From Alphaproteobacteria bacterium (GTDB lineage Bacteria > Pseudomonadota > Alphaproteobacteria > UBA3830): a stretch of DNA of 11,612 nt. Shown in pieces: positions 1-7,557 of this stretch. The notes below the pieces were generated by a model. The model saw nothing but the letters and a program-made list of their open reading frames with translations, did not search any database and was not told the DNA's origin. The position numbers were made by a program, and so were the translations under genes. Each line of letters begins with the position of its first letter. The first letter of the stretch is position 1. The stretch is from assembly GCA_025998735.1 (NCBI GenBank), contig BNWJ01000036.1, positions 1 through 11,612 on the forward strand. The letters are read 5' to 3'.

Positions 1-230
1 ATTTGAGGGACGTTGAGAGACTGGAACGATTGTTGCTTATTTTGGCCATAGCGCTTTACTGGGGGGCCTCTGTGGGCCTGGCCGAAGAAGTAAAAGAAAA
101 GTATACAGAGAAAAAACAAGATAGATCCAAAAGATCATTTTTGACAAAAGGGTTGGCAACCATCTTCTCGATGATCGTCTCATCTACTTTCTTTCACGAG
201 TTGTGGGCTCATGTGCCATGGATCACGTGA
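1..230 (+). CDS. IS4-type transposase, C-terminal fragment (5' end outside window)
   Basis: The open frame enters from the left edge and ends at TGA 228-230, giving about 75 residues. The segment RDVERLERLLLILAIALYW, followed by a lysine/arginine-rich stretch and a short hydrophobic tail, resembles the C-terminal end of IS4-type DDE transposases. There a leucine-rich helix after an R-E/D-x-ERLERLL pattern follows the last catalytic glutamate. The catalytic DDE residues would lie upstream of the window, so activity cannot be judged. The frame reads toward fabZ, convergent with the housekeeping cluster. The IS end should lie shortly downstream of the stop, but its inverted repeat cannot be fixed because the other end is missing. 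The family call rests on recognising the pattern, not on a search. Confidence 0.65.
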   Translation, partial: LRDVERLERLLLILAIALYWGASVGLAEEVKEKYTEKKQDRSKRSFLTKGLATIFSMIVSSTFFHELWAHVPWIT

Positions 231-383
231 AAAATGTGCAAGACGGGTGGTAAGGACTGAGCCTATTCATGGACGTTATTGAGCGCACATATCTAGGAGA
301 AATTTTGTTAGCGTCGCAGAATTCCTTGAGCGTTGCTTCAGGACATTATTTCCAGATCCCACTCTGAATGTGCATATGATAAC
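231..383. other. Junction between IS4-type element and fabZ; no intact gene
   Basis: This 153-nt stretch should contain the right end of the IS4-type element and the point where the fabZ-side operon is broken. I see no complete gene, no tRNA and no strong terminator hairpin. A perfect palindrome, TCACGTGA (223-230), overlaps the transposase stop. On the minus strand a short frame begins over the fabZ stop and ends at 346; it is described separately as a possible lpxA remnant. Confidence 0.4.
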
Positions 384-387
384 TCAT
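346..387 (-). pseudogene. Possible truncated start of the next operon gene (lpxA expected)
   Basis: An ATG at 387-385 overlaps the fabZ TGA in the ATGA arrangement typical of translational coupling. It is preceded by GGAG at a good distance inside the last fabZ codons. The frame reads MSYHMHIQSGIWK and stops at 346-348. In most proteobacteria lpxA (UDP-N-acetylglucosamine acyltransferase) follows fabZ, and LpxA proteins begin with a short leader and an Ile-His motif. The retained start signal and the quick stop would fit an lpxA cut after about seven codons by the neighbouring IS. Thirteen residues are too few to prove homology, so this is inference from context. It could also be chance. Confidence 0.22.
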
Positions 388-851
388 TTTTCTCCCGGAA
401 TCACGATCATTGCCGTAAATGTTGCTTCCGCCACCAATGCGTTATTGACAAAGGCCTCTCCCTTGAAGCGCCAGACATTGCCGCGACTTCTCTCTTTCGT
501 GACAGCCAGTCGCAGGAGATCCCCGGGCTCGACTAATTTTCTGAATTTCACATTATCCATCGACATGAAATACACCAGTCCATTTTCGGACAGATTCATG
601 CTTTTGGCGACGACTACGCCGGCAGTTTGTCCCATGGCCTCAACGATTAAAACGCCTGGCATTATGGGTCTATCGGGAAAATGCCCCTGAAAAAACGGCT
701 CGTTTACGGATACGTTTTTTATGCCAACCGCTCCTATTCCGGGACGCAGTTGCTCTAGGCGATCGATCATTAGCATTGGATATCTGTGGGGCAAACATTT
801 TTTTATTTCGTTTATATCGAGACTAAGATTCACTGAATCTTCCGCACACAT
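384..851 (-). CDS. fabZ: 3-hydroxyacyl-ACP dehydratase FabZ
   Basis: FabZ dehydrates (3R)-hydroxyacyl-ACP to trans-2-enoyl-ACP in the cytosolic type II fatty-acid cycle. It competes with the lipid A pathway for hydroxyacyl-ACP. The 155-residue product has the hot-dog fold signature: LPHRYPMLMIDR at about 20-31, the catalytic histidine in GHFPDRPIMPGVL (His57), and the catalytic glutamate in EAMGQ (Glu71). The open frame extends upstream to an ATG at 932, but that start lies inside lpxD. The ATG at 851 has a strong GGGAGG five bases upstream and gives a normal-length FabZ, so I chose it. The gap to lpxD is 17 nt. The reading frame is intact, but the operon appears interrupted immediately downstream, where lpxA would normally follow. 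Confidence 0.96.
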   Translation of the reverse strand: MCAEDSVNLSLDINEIKKCLPHRYPMLMIDRLEQLRPGIGAVGIKNVSVNEPFFQGHFPDRPIMPGVLIVEAMGQTAGVVVAKSMNLSENGLVYFMSMDNVKFRKLVEPGDLLRLAVTKERSRGNVWRFKGEAFVNNALVAEATFTAMIVIPGEK

Positions 852-868
852 TTTTTCCTCCCAATTCG

Positions 869-1894
869 TTATTGTTGCGACTGTTTTTTTCTGGTAACCG
901 ACGTTTTCAGAAACGCCACTTGTCTTTTCCATAATCCTGCATCCAGCGCCGGTATTCCGCCAACCACTTTTCCAGGCTCTATACTGGCAGAAATGCCGCT
1001 TTTAGCAGCTGCAATGGCGCCATCTCCGATTTCAATATGACCCAACACACCCACCTGTCCCGCTAGCACCACATCGTTTCCGACCTTGGTACTGCCGGCA
1101 ATTCCAACCTGGGCGACCAATATGGATCTTTCGCCTATCTTGACATTGTGCCCCAACTGAACGAGATTGTCGATGATAGTGTCATTGCCTATTACGGTGT
1201 CATCGACGCTACCTCTATCGATGGTTGTATTTGCGCCGATTCTCACCCGATCCCCAACGATAACACGGCCAATTTGTTTTACGTATACCATGCCGCTGCC
1301 GCTCGGCAAAATACCGAATCCGGACTCGCCAATTACAGCTCCGGAATTGATTTTGACGTCTGTACCAATTATACTATGGGAAATGACCACGTTGTTTCGG
1401 ATGCAGCTGCCGGATCCAATTTTGCAATCATTTTCAATTACTGTATTTCGGCCTATGAAAACGTTGTCTCCGATTTCCACATTTTCTCCGATGAAGGAGT
1501 TGTCTCCGATGTAGCAGTCGGTTCCAATTTTTGCGGTTTCATGAATTTTTGCTGTCGCGCAGATATGATGCAGATGCGTTTCCGGTGGATACAGAATTTC
1601 CAGAGCTTTTGCATATCCTATCATGACATTGGCACATATCAATCCAATAACATTTTCCGGAAGATCCTTGAGATTTGCCTCCGGCACGATTACGGCCCCG
1701 GCTTTGGTGTTTCTCAAGTCGTTTATGTATTTTTTATTGGCGAAAAAAGACAACTCATCGGCAGTAGCGTACACCAATGCTGCAACTCCAGATATCTGAA
1801 AGTCCCCATCTCCAATTTTTGTAAATCCGCAGATGGTTGCCAGTTCAGATAGAGTTACTCTTTTTGAATCTCCAAAAAAACTTTTATCTATCAT
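869..1894 (-). CDS. lpxD: UDP-3-O-(3-hydroxyacyl)glucosamine N-acyltransferase LpxD
   Basis: LpxD transfers a 3-hydroxyacyl chain from ACP to the amine of UDP-3-O-acylglucosamine, the third step of lipid A synthesis, in the cytosol. The 341-residue product has an N-terminal uridine-binding domain (about 1-105). A left-handed beta-helix of hexapeptide repeats follows (about 112-310), with many I-G-x-N/D-x-x-I units. The catalytic histidine is His249 in NLVQLGHNVKIGE, matching His239 of E. coli LpxD. Its C-terminal region is a helix with a basic tail. A longer frame starts at 2026 inside the ompH-like gene. I prefer ATG 1894 because the protein then begins with the usual LpxD N-terminus, 8 nt after the upstream stop, with AGGTG as ribosome binding site. 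Its presence implies that the organism makes, or recently made, lipid A. Confidence 0.96.
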   Translation of the reverse strand: MIDKSFFGDSKRVTLSELATICGFTKIGDGDFQISGVAALVYATADELSFFANKKYINDLRNTKAGAVIVPEANLKDLPENVIGLICANVMIGYAKALEILYPPETHLHHICATAKIHETAKIGTDCYIGDNSFIGENVEIGDNVFIGRNTVIENDCKIGSGSCIRNNVVISHSIIGTDVKINSGAVIGESGFGILPSGSGMVYVKQIGRVIVGDRVRIGANTTIDRGSVDDTVIGNDTIIDNLVQLGHNVKIGERSILVAQVGIAGSTKVGNDVVLAGQVGVLGHIEIGDGAIAAAKSGISASIEPGKVVGGIPALDAGLWKRQVAFLKTSVTRKKQSQQ

Positions 1895-1902
1895 GAAAAC
1901 AC

Positions 1903-2556
1903 CTATTCTTTCATTTCGACCTTTATGGATTGGCACGTATTGTCCACTTCTTTGATGACATCCTCTGTGATATCTCTGCAATCTTTGCTTGCGTACACAA
2001 CCACATCTGATTCTACCGCAATACATATGCCATCGCGAACTGCAATAGTTTCTGCGCTTTGTCTTATCACTCTTTCCAGTTCCGAAATGGCGTTCCTGTA
2101 CGCGTCACTGATTTGCTGCTTTTTGGTGCGTACCATATCGTAGAGAATGAGCTGCATTTCTTCTATTTTTCTATTATCAAAATCAGATGTTTTATTGTGT
2201 TCCATTGATTTGATTTTATCTTCCAGTTCCAAATGCCCCTTTTTGGACTGATCATTGATTTCTGTCATTTGTCTTTCTATATCTATTCCTGCTTTACACC
2301 TGGAAGCAACTGTCCCGAGCTTTACAATGGCAAATGATTTCTGGATGTAAGAATTATCACTAGATTTCGCCGATTTTTCTGTTTTCTGAGTGGAATCTGG
2401 TTCAGCAAAGCAATCATCAGAAAAAGACAAAGCTGCTGCAATAATCGCTGCTGCAACCAACGTGACGTTGGATCCGTCTACTTTCTTAGCATTGCAAGTA
2501 CATCTCGCATACCTTTCAACAGACGGCGAAGCAATTAATGCATATGCGGCACACAT
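1903..2556 (-). CDS. OmpH/Skp-like periplasmic chaperone
   Basis: The gene sits between bamA and lpxD, the normal place of skp (ompH), whose product is a periplasmic chaperone that holds unfolded outer-membrane proteins. The 217-residue product has a hydrophobic export segment at about 31-45 and a plausible signal peptidase site after CFA (residue 51). A helical, charged, coiled-coil-like middle rich in Glu/Lys/Gln spans about 90-170. A C-terminal part (CIAVESDVVVYAS) matches the strand region of the OmpH family. Sequence similarity to Skp is weak, so the call leans on order and architecture. The start overlaps the bamA stop (ATGTAATG), suggesting coupling. The segment before the hydrophobic core is unusually long (about 30 residues) and has three cysteines. 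No better ATG exists, and an internal TTG at 2460 has no ribosome binding site. Confidence 0.75.
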   Translation of the reverse strand: MCAAYALIASPSVERYARCTCNAKKVDGSNVTLVAAAIIAAALSFSDDCFAEPDSTQKTEKSAKSSDNSYIQKSFAIVKLGTVASRCKAGIDIERQMTEINDQSKKGHLELEDKIKSMEHNKTSDFDNRKIEEMQLILYDMVRTKKQQISDAYRNAISELERVIRQSAETIAVRDGICIAVESDVVVYASKDCRDITEDVIKEVDNTCQSIKVEMKE

Positions 2557-4865
2557 TACATAATTCCAGTTAGTGTGAATGTTTGTTTCCTATCAAAACT
2601 CTTCTTCTTAATAGGGAAACCAAACACAAACGACAGTGGGACCCCCAAAGGAGACTGAGCCCATTCGATGGCGACACCGGCAGAAATTCTCATGCCACTT
2701 GAGTCATCCACAGATGTACCAGGTTTAGCACCTTCCTTATATTTTGGATATTTACTGCCCCATGCACTACCGAAATCAACGAATAGCACGCCATTTATGC
2801 CCATTTCTTTCGTGGACAAAGGAGCTTTGGCCATGAGGCTTAAGGTCCAATATCTGGTTCCGCCAATGCTGTCTTCGCCATCGTGCTCGCGAGGACCGAT
2901 ACCACCGCTATCGAATCCGCGCATACTCATGCCATCCCCTCCAAGCGAGAAGCGATGATGGCTGCGGGTTCCGTTTATTTCTTTTATATGCCCAACGTTT
3001 GCATCGACAATAAATGTAACTTTTTCGGTTATTCCCTTATAGAACTTAGCTCCCAACTCGTTTTTAAAGTAGCGAACATCGCCTATTACGCCAGCATAGG
3101 AATTTTCCATCGTCAATTCATAACCATTTCTAGGATTGTACGGATTATCTGTTTTGTCGTACGTGAGAGCCGAAGATATTTCACCGGTGGTATACTTCCC
3201 ATCTTCTCCCCTCAGAAGAAGACCTAGATCCTTCCTGTGGTTATCATGATGATGCCCATCTCTTTCTTTGAACTCCCTCTTGTCTCTGGAGAGCGTATAT
3301 CTAATTGTGTGATACAGATTGTCCGTTATCGAATATCTGATGTATGGAGAAACATACAATCTTTTAATGCTACTCCGATCTATATTCTTTCTATTGGAGG
3401 CATTTGCACCAACACTGATACCTGCTCCAAAATTCTGATCCATGAATCTCGGATCGAATATACCCATTTTTACTCCGTAGTACCTCTGCATCCACTGCAC
3501 ATCGGCCGAAAGTTCACGCCCCGTACCAAAAAGGTTATGTTCGACAAACCCAATGAATCCTCCGAATCCATCGGAATCGCTGACATTTAACCCGAACCTA
3601 ATCTGTGCAGTGCTTTCTTTCTCCTTTACGGATACGATTAGGACTTTTTTATCGTCACTTGATCCATCTTCTTCTGATATCTCCACATCATCGAAATATC
3701 CCATCGACTTAAGTCTCTCTATGGTTCTCTGAACCTTGTAGACATTCCATGCATCTCCCTCATGAACTGAGAATTCCCGACGAATAACCCTGTCAAGCGT
3801 TTTTCTGTTGCCAACTATATCGATTCTTTCAATGAAGGCCTTTGCTCTTTCTACAATTTTATACTTAACGGAAGCCGTTTTCTTTTGCTTATCATAATCG
3901 ATTTTCACCACGACATCGATGAACGGATTATCACGCAGAGCGATTTTTCTGCGCAACACATCTTGATTGCTCTTGATCACACTTTCGTTATACAAGGTTC
4001 CCTTTTCTATGGTCAGGAACTGTTTAAAATCATCTGCTTTGATTTTTGCTACATCCGACGAGAGAGATACGTCTGAAATATTGTATTGCTCCCCTTCTTC
4101 CAGGATAAATGTGCAACGATGGGATTTTTTATCAAAATCCATCTCTGCCGAAGATGAAGCAACCATAAAGAACGGATATCCGCGATTCTTGTAGAACGCC
4201 GTAATTGCTTCGATATCAACGTCAATTTTATCTTCTCGGAAGACATGGCTTTCGTAATCCCAGAATCTCCAGACTTTTTCTTCTTTGGTGGACATTATAT
4301 CCTTCAGTTCGTCGTCACTGAAGCTCTTATTGCCGATAAAGATGATCTTTTTTACGGTCGTTTTGGATCCTTCGTTTATCTCGAACACGATGTCCACTTT
4401 ATTTCCAGGACGTTTTATTAACTTCGGAACAACAATTGCAGAGTAGTATCCCAATGACCGGTACATTATCTGGAAATCAGCCAGGATATCCTTTATGAGA
4501 TATAGGCTGAATAGACGACCTTCACCTAGACGAGTTCCTATAATACTTTTTAGAGCTTCATCATTAGCAGCGTCGTTACCTTCAAATGCTACTCTATCAA
4601 CAATTGATTTTTCCACGCACTTGATGACAAGTTTTCTACCTTTATTCAGAAGCTTTACGTCTGAGAAAAATCCTTTCTGGAACAAAGCCTTTATGGTCGT
4701 ATCGATGTCATTGTCGTCAAAGGTTTTATGAGGCTTTATGGTGAGACAATCGTCTAGCGCCTCTTCCTCTACTATGTCTAATCCCTCAAAAACAATTTCA
4801 TCGACTTCATAGGCATGCGTGTAATTTAGAAGCAAGCAACAGGCTAAGGTTAGGACTTTTTTCAT
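2556..4865 (-). CDS. bamA: Outer-membrane protein assembly factor BamA
   Basis: BamA is the central barrel of the BAM complex, folding beta-barrel proteins into the outer membrane. The 769-residue product begins with a signal peptide ending at THA (residue 18). About five POTRA domains follow, at roughly 20-88, 89-167, 168-257, 260-340 and 343-418. The C-terminal 16-strand barrel spans about 420-769. The family-wide loop L6 motif appears as SMRGF (647-651), and DKTDNPYNPRNG near 570-581 is also typical. A histidine-rich extracellular loop, HHHDNH, lies at 538-543. The protein ends FTLTGIM, without the terminal Phe or Trp that normally completes the C-terminal beta-signal. The gene begins 8 nt after the rseP stop. 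Its ribosome binding site, GGAG, lies within the last rseP codons. Confidence 0.97.
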   Translation of the reverse strand: MKKVLTLACCLLLNYTHAYEVDEIVFEGLDIVEEEALDDCLTIKPHKTFDDNDIDTTIKALFQKGFFSDVKLLNKGRKLVIKCVEKSIVDRVAFEGNDAANDEALKSIIGTRLGEGRLFSLYLIKDILADFQIMYRSLGYYSAIVVPKLIKRPGNKVDIVFEINEGSKTTVKKIIFIGNKSFSDDELKDIMSTKEEKVWRFWDYESHVFREDKIDVDIEAITAFYKNRGYPFFMVASSSAEMDFDKKSHRCTFILEEGEQYNISDVSLSSDVAKIKADDFKQFLTIEKGTLYNESVIKSNQDVLRRKIALRDNPFIDVVVKIDYDKQKKTASVKYKIVERAKAFIERIDIVGNRKTLDRVIRREFSVHEGDAWNVYKVQRTIERLKSMGYFDDVEISEEDGSSDDKKVLIVSVKEKESTAQIRFGLNVSDSDGFGGFIGFVEHNLFGTGRELSADVQWMQRYYGVKMGIFDPRFMDQNFGAGISVGANASNRKNIDRSSIKRLYVSPYIRYSITDNLYHTIRYTLSRDKREFKERDGHHHDNHRKDLGLLLRGEDGKYTTGEISSALTYDKTDNPYNPRNGYELTMENSYAGVIGDVRYFKNELGAKFYKGITEKVTFIVDANVGHIKEINGTRSHHRFSLGGDGMSMRGFDSGGIGPREHDGEDSIGGTRYWTLSLMAKAPLSTKEMGINGVLFVDFGSAWGSKYPKYKEGAKPGTSVDDSSGMRISAGVAIEWAQSPLGVPLSFVFGFPIKKKSFDRKQTFTLTGIM

Positions 4866-4873
4866 TACAAAAA

Positions 4874-6007
4874 CTACTCCAATACTTTACAAACAAACTT
4901 ATTAACAGATTCTAAACGTAATATATCATTTATTGTTGTAGCTAACATGAGCAAAATTAGCAATAGTGCACATGCAATCATTATGTATTCTTGAAACTTT
5001 TCATTCAATTTTCGTCTTATAACCTGCTCTATAAAACAGAGGAGAATTCTTCCACCATCCAAAACCGGCAGAGGAAACAAATTGATAAATCCAAGATTCA
5101 ATGACAATGTCACTGTAAAGAGAATTAACAGTGCGAAACTGCCACTTTTGGACAGATCTCCCGCCACAGACGCCATGTGAACAATGCCTCCGAAATCATC
5201 CAAAGATTTTTTTCCGGAAAATAAACGAGAAAGCATAAAACACATTTCTTTAGTGGATGAAATGCAGACACCAATGGCACCTGTGAAAGAATCCACAAGA
5301 GATGTGCGCTCAAAAATAGGATCTCCGGGTTTTATGCCGATGAGCTTCGTTTTCTTAACTCCTCCCAAAAGCTTTTTTTTCTCTGTTATTTTAGGAGTTA
5401 CCTCCAATGTAATCGACTTCCCATCGCGTTCCACTTCGAACGAGAGCTTTTCATTATCATCGTTGGAGATGCTTATGAGGACATCGCGGAATTTCTCAAC
5501 CTGCGTTCCGTCGACAGAAAGTATTTTATCTCCAGCAGCGAATCCTGCAGTTTCGGCAGGAGAATCCTTGAGCACTTCGCCGACAATTGGCAAGTGTTTT
5601 GGAACGCCGTAGGAAATGCCCATTATGAGCAATACAACAAAAGCATATATGTAGTTGGCGAACGGGCCGGCAAACGCGATCCACATTCTTTCCCAATTGC
5701 TTTTGTATATTATCGAACGTTGTTTTTCTTCTTCACTCAGCCCCTCGAGGGTTTTCTCATCCTCAGTTGTGGACGAAGCATCGCCGTCTCCGAGCATCAT
5801 TACGTAGCCGCCAATGGGCAGCAGAGAGAAACGCCACCTGGTACCGTTTTTATCATTGAATCCGAATATTTCCGGTCCCATACCAAGTGAAAAAGTCGTT
5901 ATTTTTACGCCAACTTTTCGTGCTGCCCAATAATGTCCAAATTCATGCACAAACACTATAGTGTTTATTATCACGAAAAACGAAACCAGATAATAAAACC
6001 AATCCAT
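4874..6007 (-). CDS. rseP: RIP metalloprotease RseP (site-2 protease family)
   Basis: RseP is an inner-membrane zinc protease that cuts membrane-embedded substrates such as anti-sigma factors and leftover signal peptides. The 377-residue product has the zinc motif HEFGH at 21-25 in the first membrane helix. GPFANYIYAFVV (about 114-125) is the usual second core helix. The third zinc ligand lies in NLFPLPVLDGGR (309-320, Asp317). One PDZ domain is visible at about 140-205; a second, as in E. coli, is not obvious by eye. A C-terminal helix closes the protein at about 342-358. Placement next to bamA is normal, linking envelope-stress signalling with outer-membrane assembly. In many alphaproteobacteria dxr separates cdsA from rseP, but here the gap is only 9 nt. 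AGGA eight bases before ATG 6007 supports the start. Confidence 0.96.
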   Translation of the reverse strand: MDWFYYLVSFFVIINTIVFVHEFGHYWAARKVGVKITTFSLGMGPEIFGFNDKNGTRWRFSLLPIGGYVMMLGDGDASSTTEDEKTLEGLSEEEKQRSIIYKSNWERMWIAFAGPFANYIYAFVVLLIMGISYGVPKHLPIVGEVLKDSPAETAGFAAGDKILSVDGTQVEKFRDVLISISNDDNEKLSFEVERDGKSITLEVTPKITEKKKLLGGVKKTKLIGIKPGDPIFERTSLVDSFTGAIGVCISSTKEMCFMLSRLFSGKKSLDDFGGIVHMASVAGDLSKSGSFALLILFTVTLSLNLGFINLFPLPVLDGGRILLCFIEQVIRRKLNEKFQEYIMIACALLLILLMLATTINDILRLESVNKFVCKVLE

Positions 6008-6016
6008 AAAAAAATC

Positions 6017-6724
6017 CTAAAGCAAAATCACCACTAGAGCAAGGGCTATCGACGCAACTATCAGACTATCAAGTCTATCGAGAAAACCGCCGTGCCCAGG
6101 AAATACGGCTCCCATATCTTTGACGGCCATCTTCCTTTTAAAAAACGACTCCAACAGATCACCAAATATCGAAAAAATTATAACATATTGGATAGTAGCT
6201 AAATTATATATGTTATTAAAGGCTACTTCGGCACCGGATACAGAAAAAAACAACCTCTCGAAAGCGTAACATGCAAGATTTGCCATGATTATTCCCCCAA
6301 AAAATCCAGCCCATGTTTTTTTAGGACTGATTTTGGGACACAATTTCGGTCCACCAATGATTTTTCCAAAACCGTAGGCGCCTATGTCGGTAAAACTGCA
6401 TACACATATGAGAAAAATACACCCAGAAAGTCCCAAAACCTTGCGACAATATATAAAGGCACAAATTCCAGCAAGACATACGACTGCAGCAATATTTCTA
6501 AGAAAATATTTTCCCTTCAGAGATCTGGAATATATCTCCTTCAGAACGACAGCATAGGTGGCAAAACTCAACAAACAAAAGATTCCGTATGGCACCAAAC
6601 ACATTAGGGCAATCAGTGGCACAAACAAGATGGTGGACAACAGACGAGACACGAACTCAACCTTCTCGCTGTTTACGGGAGGACTCCCTTCTTCTTTTTT
6701 CATTGCCCTCACATCACTTGCCAT
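6017..6724 (-). CDS. cdsA: Phosphatidate cytidylyltransferase CdsA
   Basis: CdsA makes CDP-diacylglycerol from CTP and phosphatidic acid at the inner membrane, feeding all phospholipid synthesis. The 235-residue product has six or more hydrophobic segments from residue 26 onward. The full family signature lies near the C-terminus: S193, then KRK, KDMG, FPGHGG and DRLD, ending at about 219. A frame to ATG 6760 exists, but it reaches far into uppS. I chose ATG 6724, which overlaps the uppS stop by 11 nt and has an AGAGG-type site about 10 bases upstream. ATG 6703 is an alternative: it has GAGGG very close, and the product would lose seven residues. The start is therefore uncertain by a few residues, while the identity is secure. 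Confidence 0.95.
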   Translation of the reverse strand: MASDVRAMKKEEGSPPVNSEKVEFVSRLLSTILFVPLIALMCLVPYGIFCLLSFATYAVVLKEIYSRSLKGKYFLRNIAAVVCLAGICAFIYCRKVLGLSGCIFLICVCSFTDIGAYGFGKIIGGPKLCPKISPKKTWAGFFGGIIMANLACYAFERLFFSVSGAEVAFNNIYNLATIQYVIIFSIFGDLLESFFKRKMAVKDMGAVFPGHGGFLDRLDSLIVASIALALVVILL

Positions 6725-7556
6725 ATCTTCTTTTCCTCTTGGAGAATTCATCAATAACATCTTTTAGATCGTCCTCTGTGAAGTCGGGCCACAACTTATC
6801 AACAAAAAATATTTCCGAGTATGCACACTGCCAAACGAGAAAATTACTTATGCGTTTTTCGCTCGTTCTAACAATCGCGTCCGGATAGGGAACGCCTTTA
6901 GTATCCAGATAATTGGAAAAATCGTCTTCAGTCAATGCATCAACATCTATTTTTTTTAATTCTGCGTCTTTTGCGATTTTCTTGGCAGCCCGCAGAATTT
7001 CATCACGCCCCGAGTAGCTAATGGCCAACATCACCGTAATTCCATCGTTTGCTTTAGTTTCTTCCTCCAGACCAGATATGTCTTTGTGAATATCTTCCGG
7101 AAGATTCTCTAGATTACCTATGGCCACTAAACGAGCGCTGTTCTTTCTGAAGAATCCACTTGAAGCACAAAATAGCTCACGGACAAGATTCATCAGAAAA
7201 GCTACTTCTTCCGCTGACCTCTTCCAATTCTCAATGGAAAATACATAAAATGTTATGTATTTCACACCATATTTTGCGATGTATGAAATTAATTTTTTAG
7301 CGTTTTCGTAGCCATTTCTATGGCCCATTACCGCCGGAAGATTGTGAGCTTTTGCCCAACGCCGATTTCCATCGATAATAAACGCCAAATGCCTCAATTC
7401 AGAGGGAGCACCACTGGCGTTAATGGCTTCGCTTTCTGTTGCAAGGCATGCCGATCGTTCCTGCAATATCGAAGCAGATTTGGCATGAATAACTGTGTCC
7501 AGCGTCACGCTGGCGTCACGTTGGCCACGTTGGTCACGTTGTGCGCGTTGATTCAT
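6714..7556 (-). CDS. uppS: Undecaprenyl diphosphate synthase UppS with N-terminal repeat extension
   Basis: UppS (cis-prenyltransferase) condenses isopentenyl diphosphates onto farnesyl diphosphate to make the C55 carrier for peptidoglycan and surface polysaccharide. Conserved blocks are IIDGNRRWAK (catalytic Asp62), GHRNG (79), SIENWKRS (107-114), SGRDEI (182-187), and RTSEKRISNFLVWQ (230-243) followed by Glu248 and LWPDF. The 280-residue product is longer than usual because Asp62 corresponds to Asp26 of E. coli. The roughly 36 extra N-terminal residues include four Gln-Arg-X units from a 9-bp DNA repeat. No later ATG lies before the catalytic core. The ATG comes 1 nt after the frr stop with only a weak AAAG site, suggesting coupling to frr. 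The usual R-T-G/S-G-E-x-R loop is one residue shorter here (RTSEKR). Confidence 0.95.
   Translation of the reverse strand: MNQRAQRDQRGQRDASVTLDTVIHAKSASILQERSACLATESEAINASGAPSELRHLAFIIDGNRRWAKAHNLPAVMGHRNGYENAKKLISYIAKYGVKYITFYVFSIENWKRSAEEVAFLMNLVRELFCASSGFFRKNSARLVAIGNLENLPEDIHKDISGLEEETKANDGITVMLAISYSGRDEILRAAKKIAKDAELKKIDVDALTEDDFSNYLDTKGVPYPDAIVRTSEKRISNFLVWQCAYSEIFFVDKLWPDFTEDDLKDVIDEFSKRKRRYGK
7499..7550 (-). repeat. Four-copy 9-bp tandem repeat plus palindrome inside uppS
   Basis: On the coding strand, 7550-7515 reads as four 9-bp units of the form CAACGYGNM: CAACGCGCA, CAACGTGAC, CAACGTGGC and CAACGTGAC. Each codes Gln-Arg-X. It is followed at 7513-7499 by the perfect palindrome CCAGCGTGACGCTGG (six-pair arms, three-base loop). 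The stretch is visibly richer in G+C than the flanking genes. It could have expanded by replication slippage. A palindromic insertion similar in principle to the coding palindromic elements known in Rickettsia is also possible, but I cannot assign it to a known repeat family. Confidence 0.8.
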
Positions 7557-7557
7557 A

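Noticed and set aside
384-932. FabZ starting at ATG 932
   Set aside because: That start lies inside lpxD and has no ribosome binding site, whereas ATG 851 has GGGAGG and gives the normal length.
1148-1852. A 234-codon plus-strand frame opposite lpxD
   Set aside because: The LpxD hexapeptide repeats give a biased complement that stays open by chance. The protein has no family features, and lpxD is secure.
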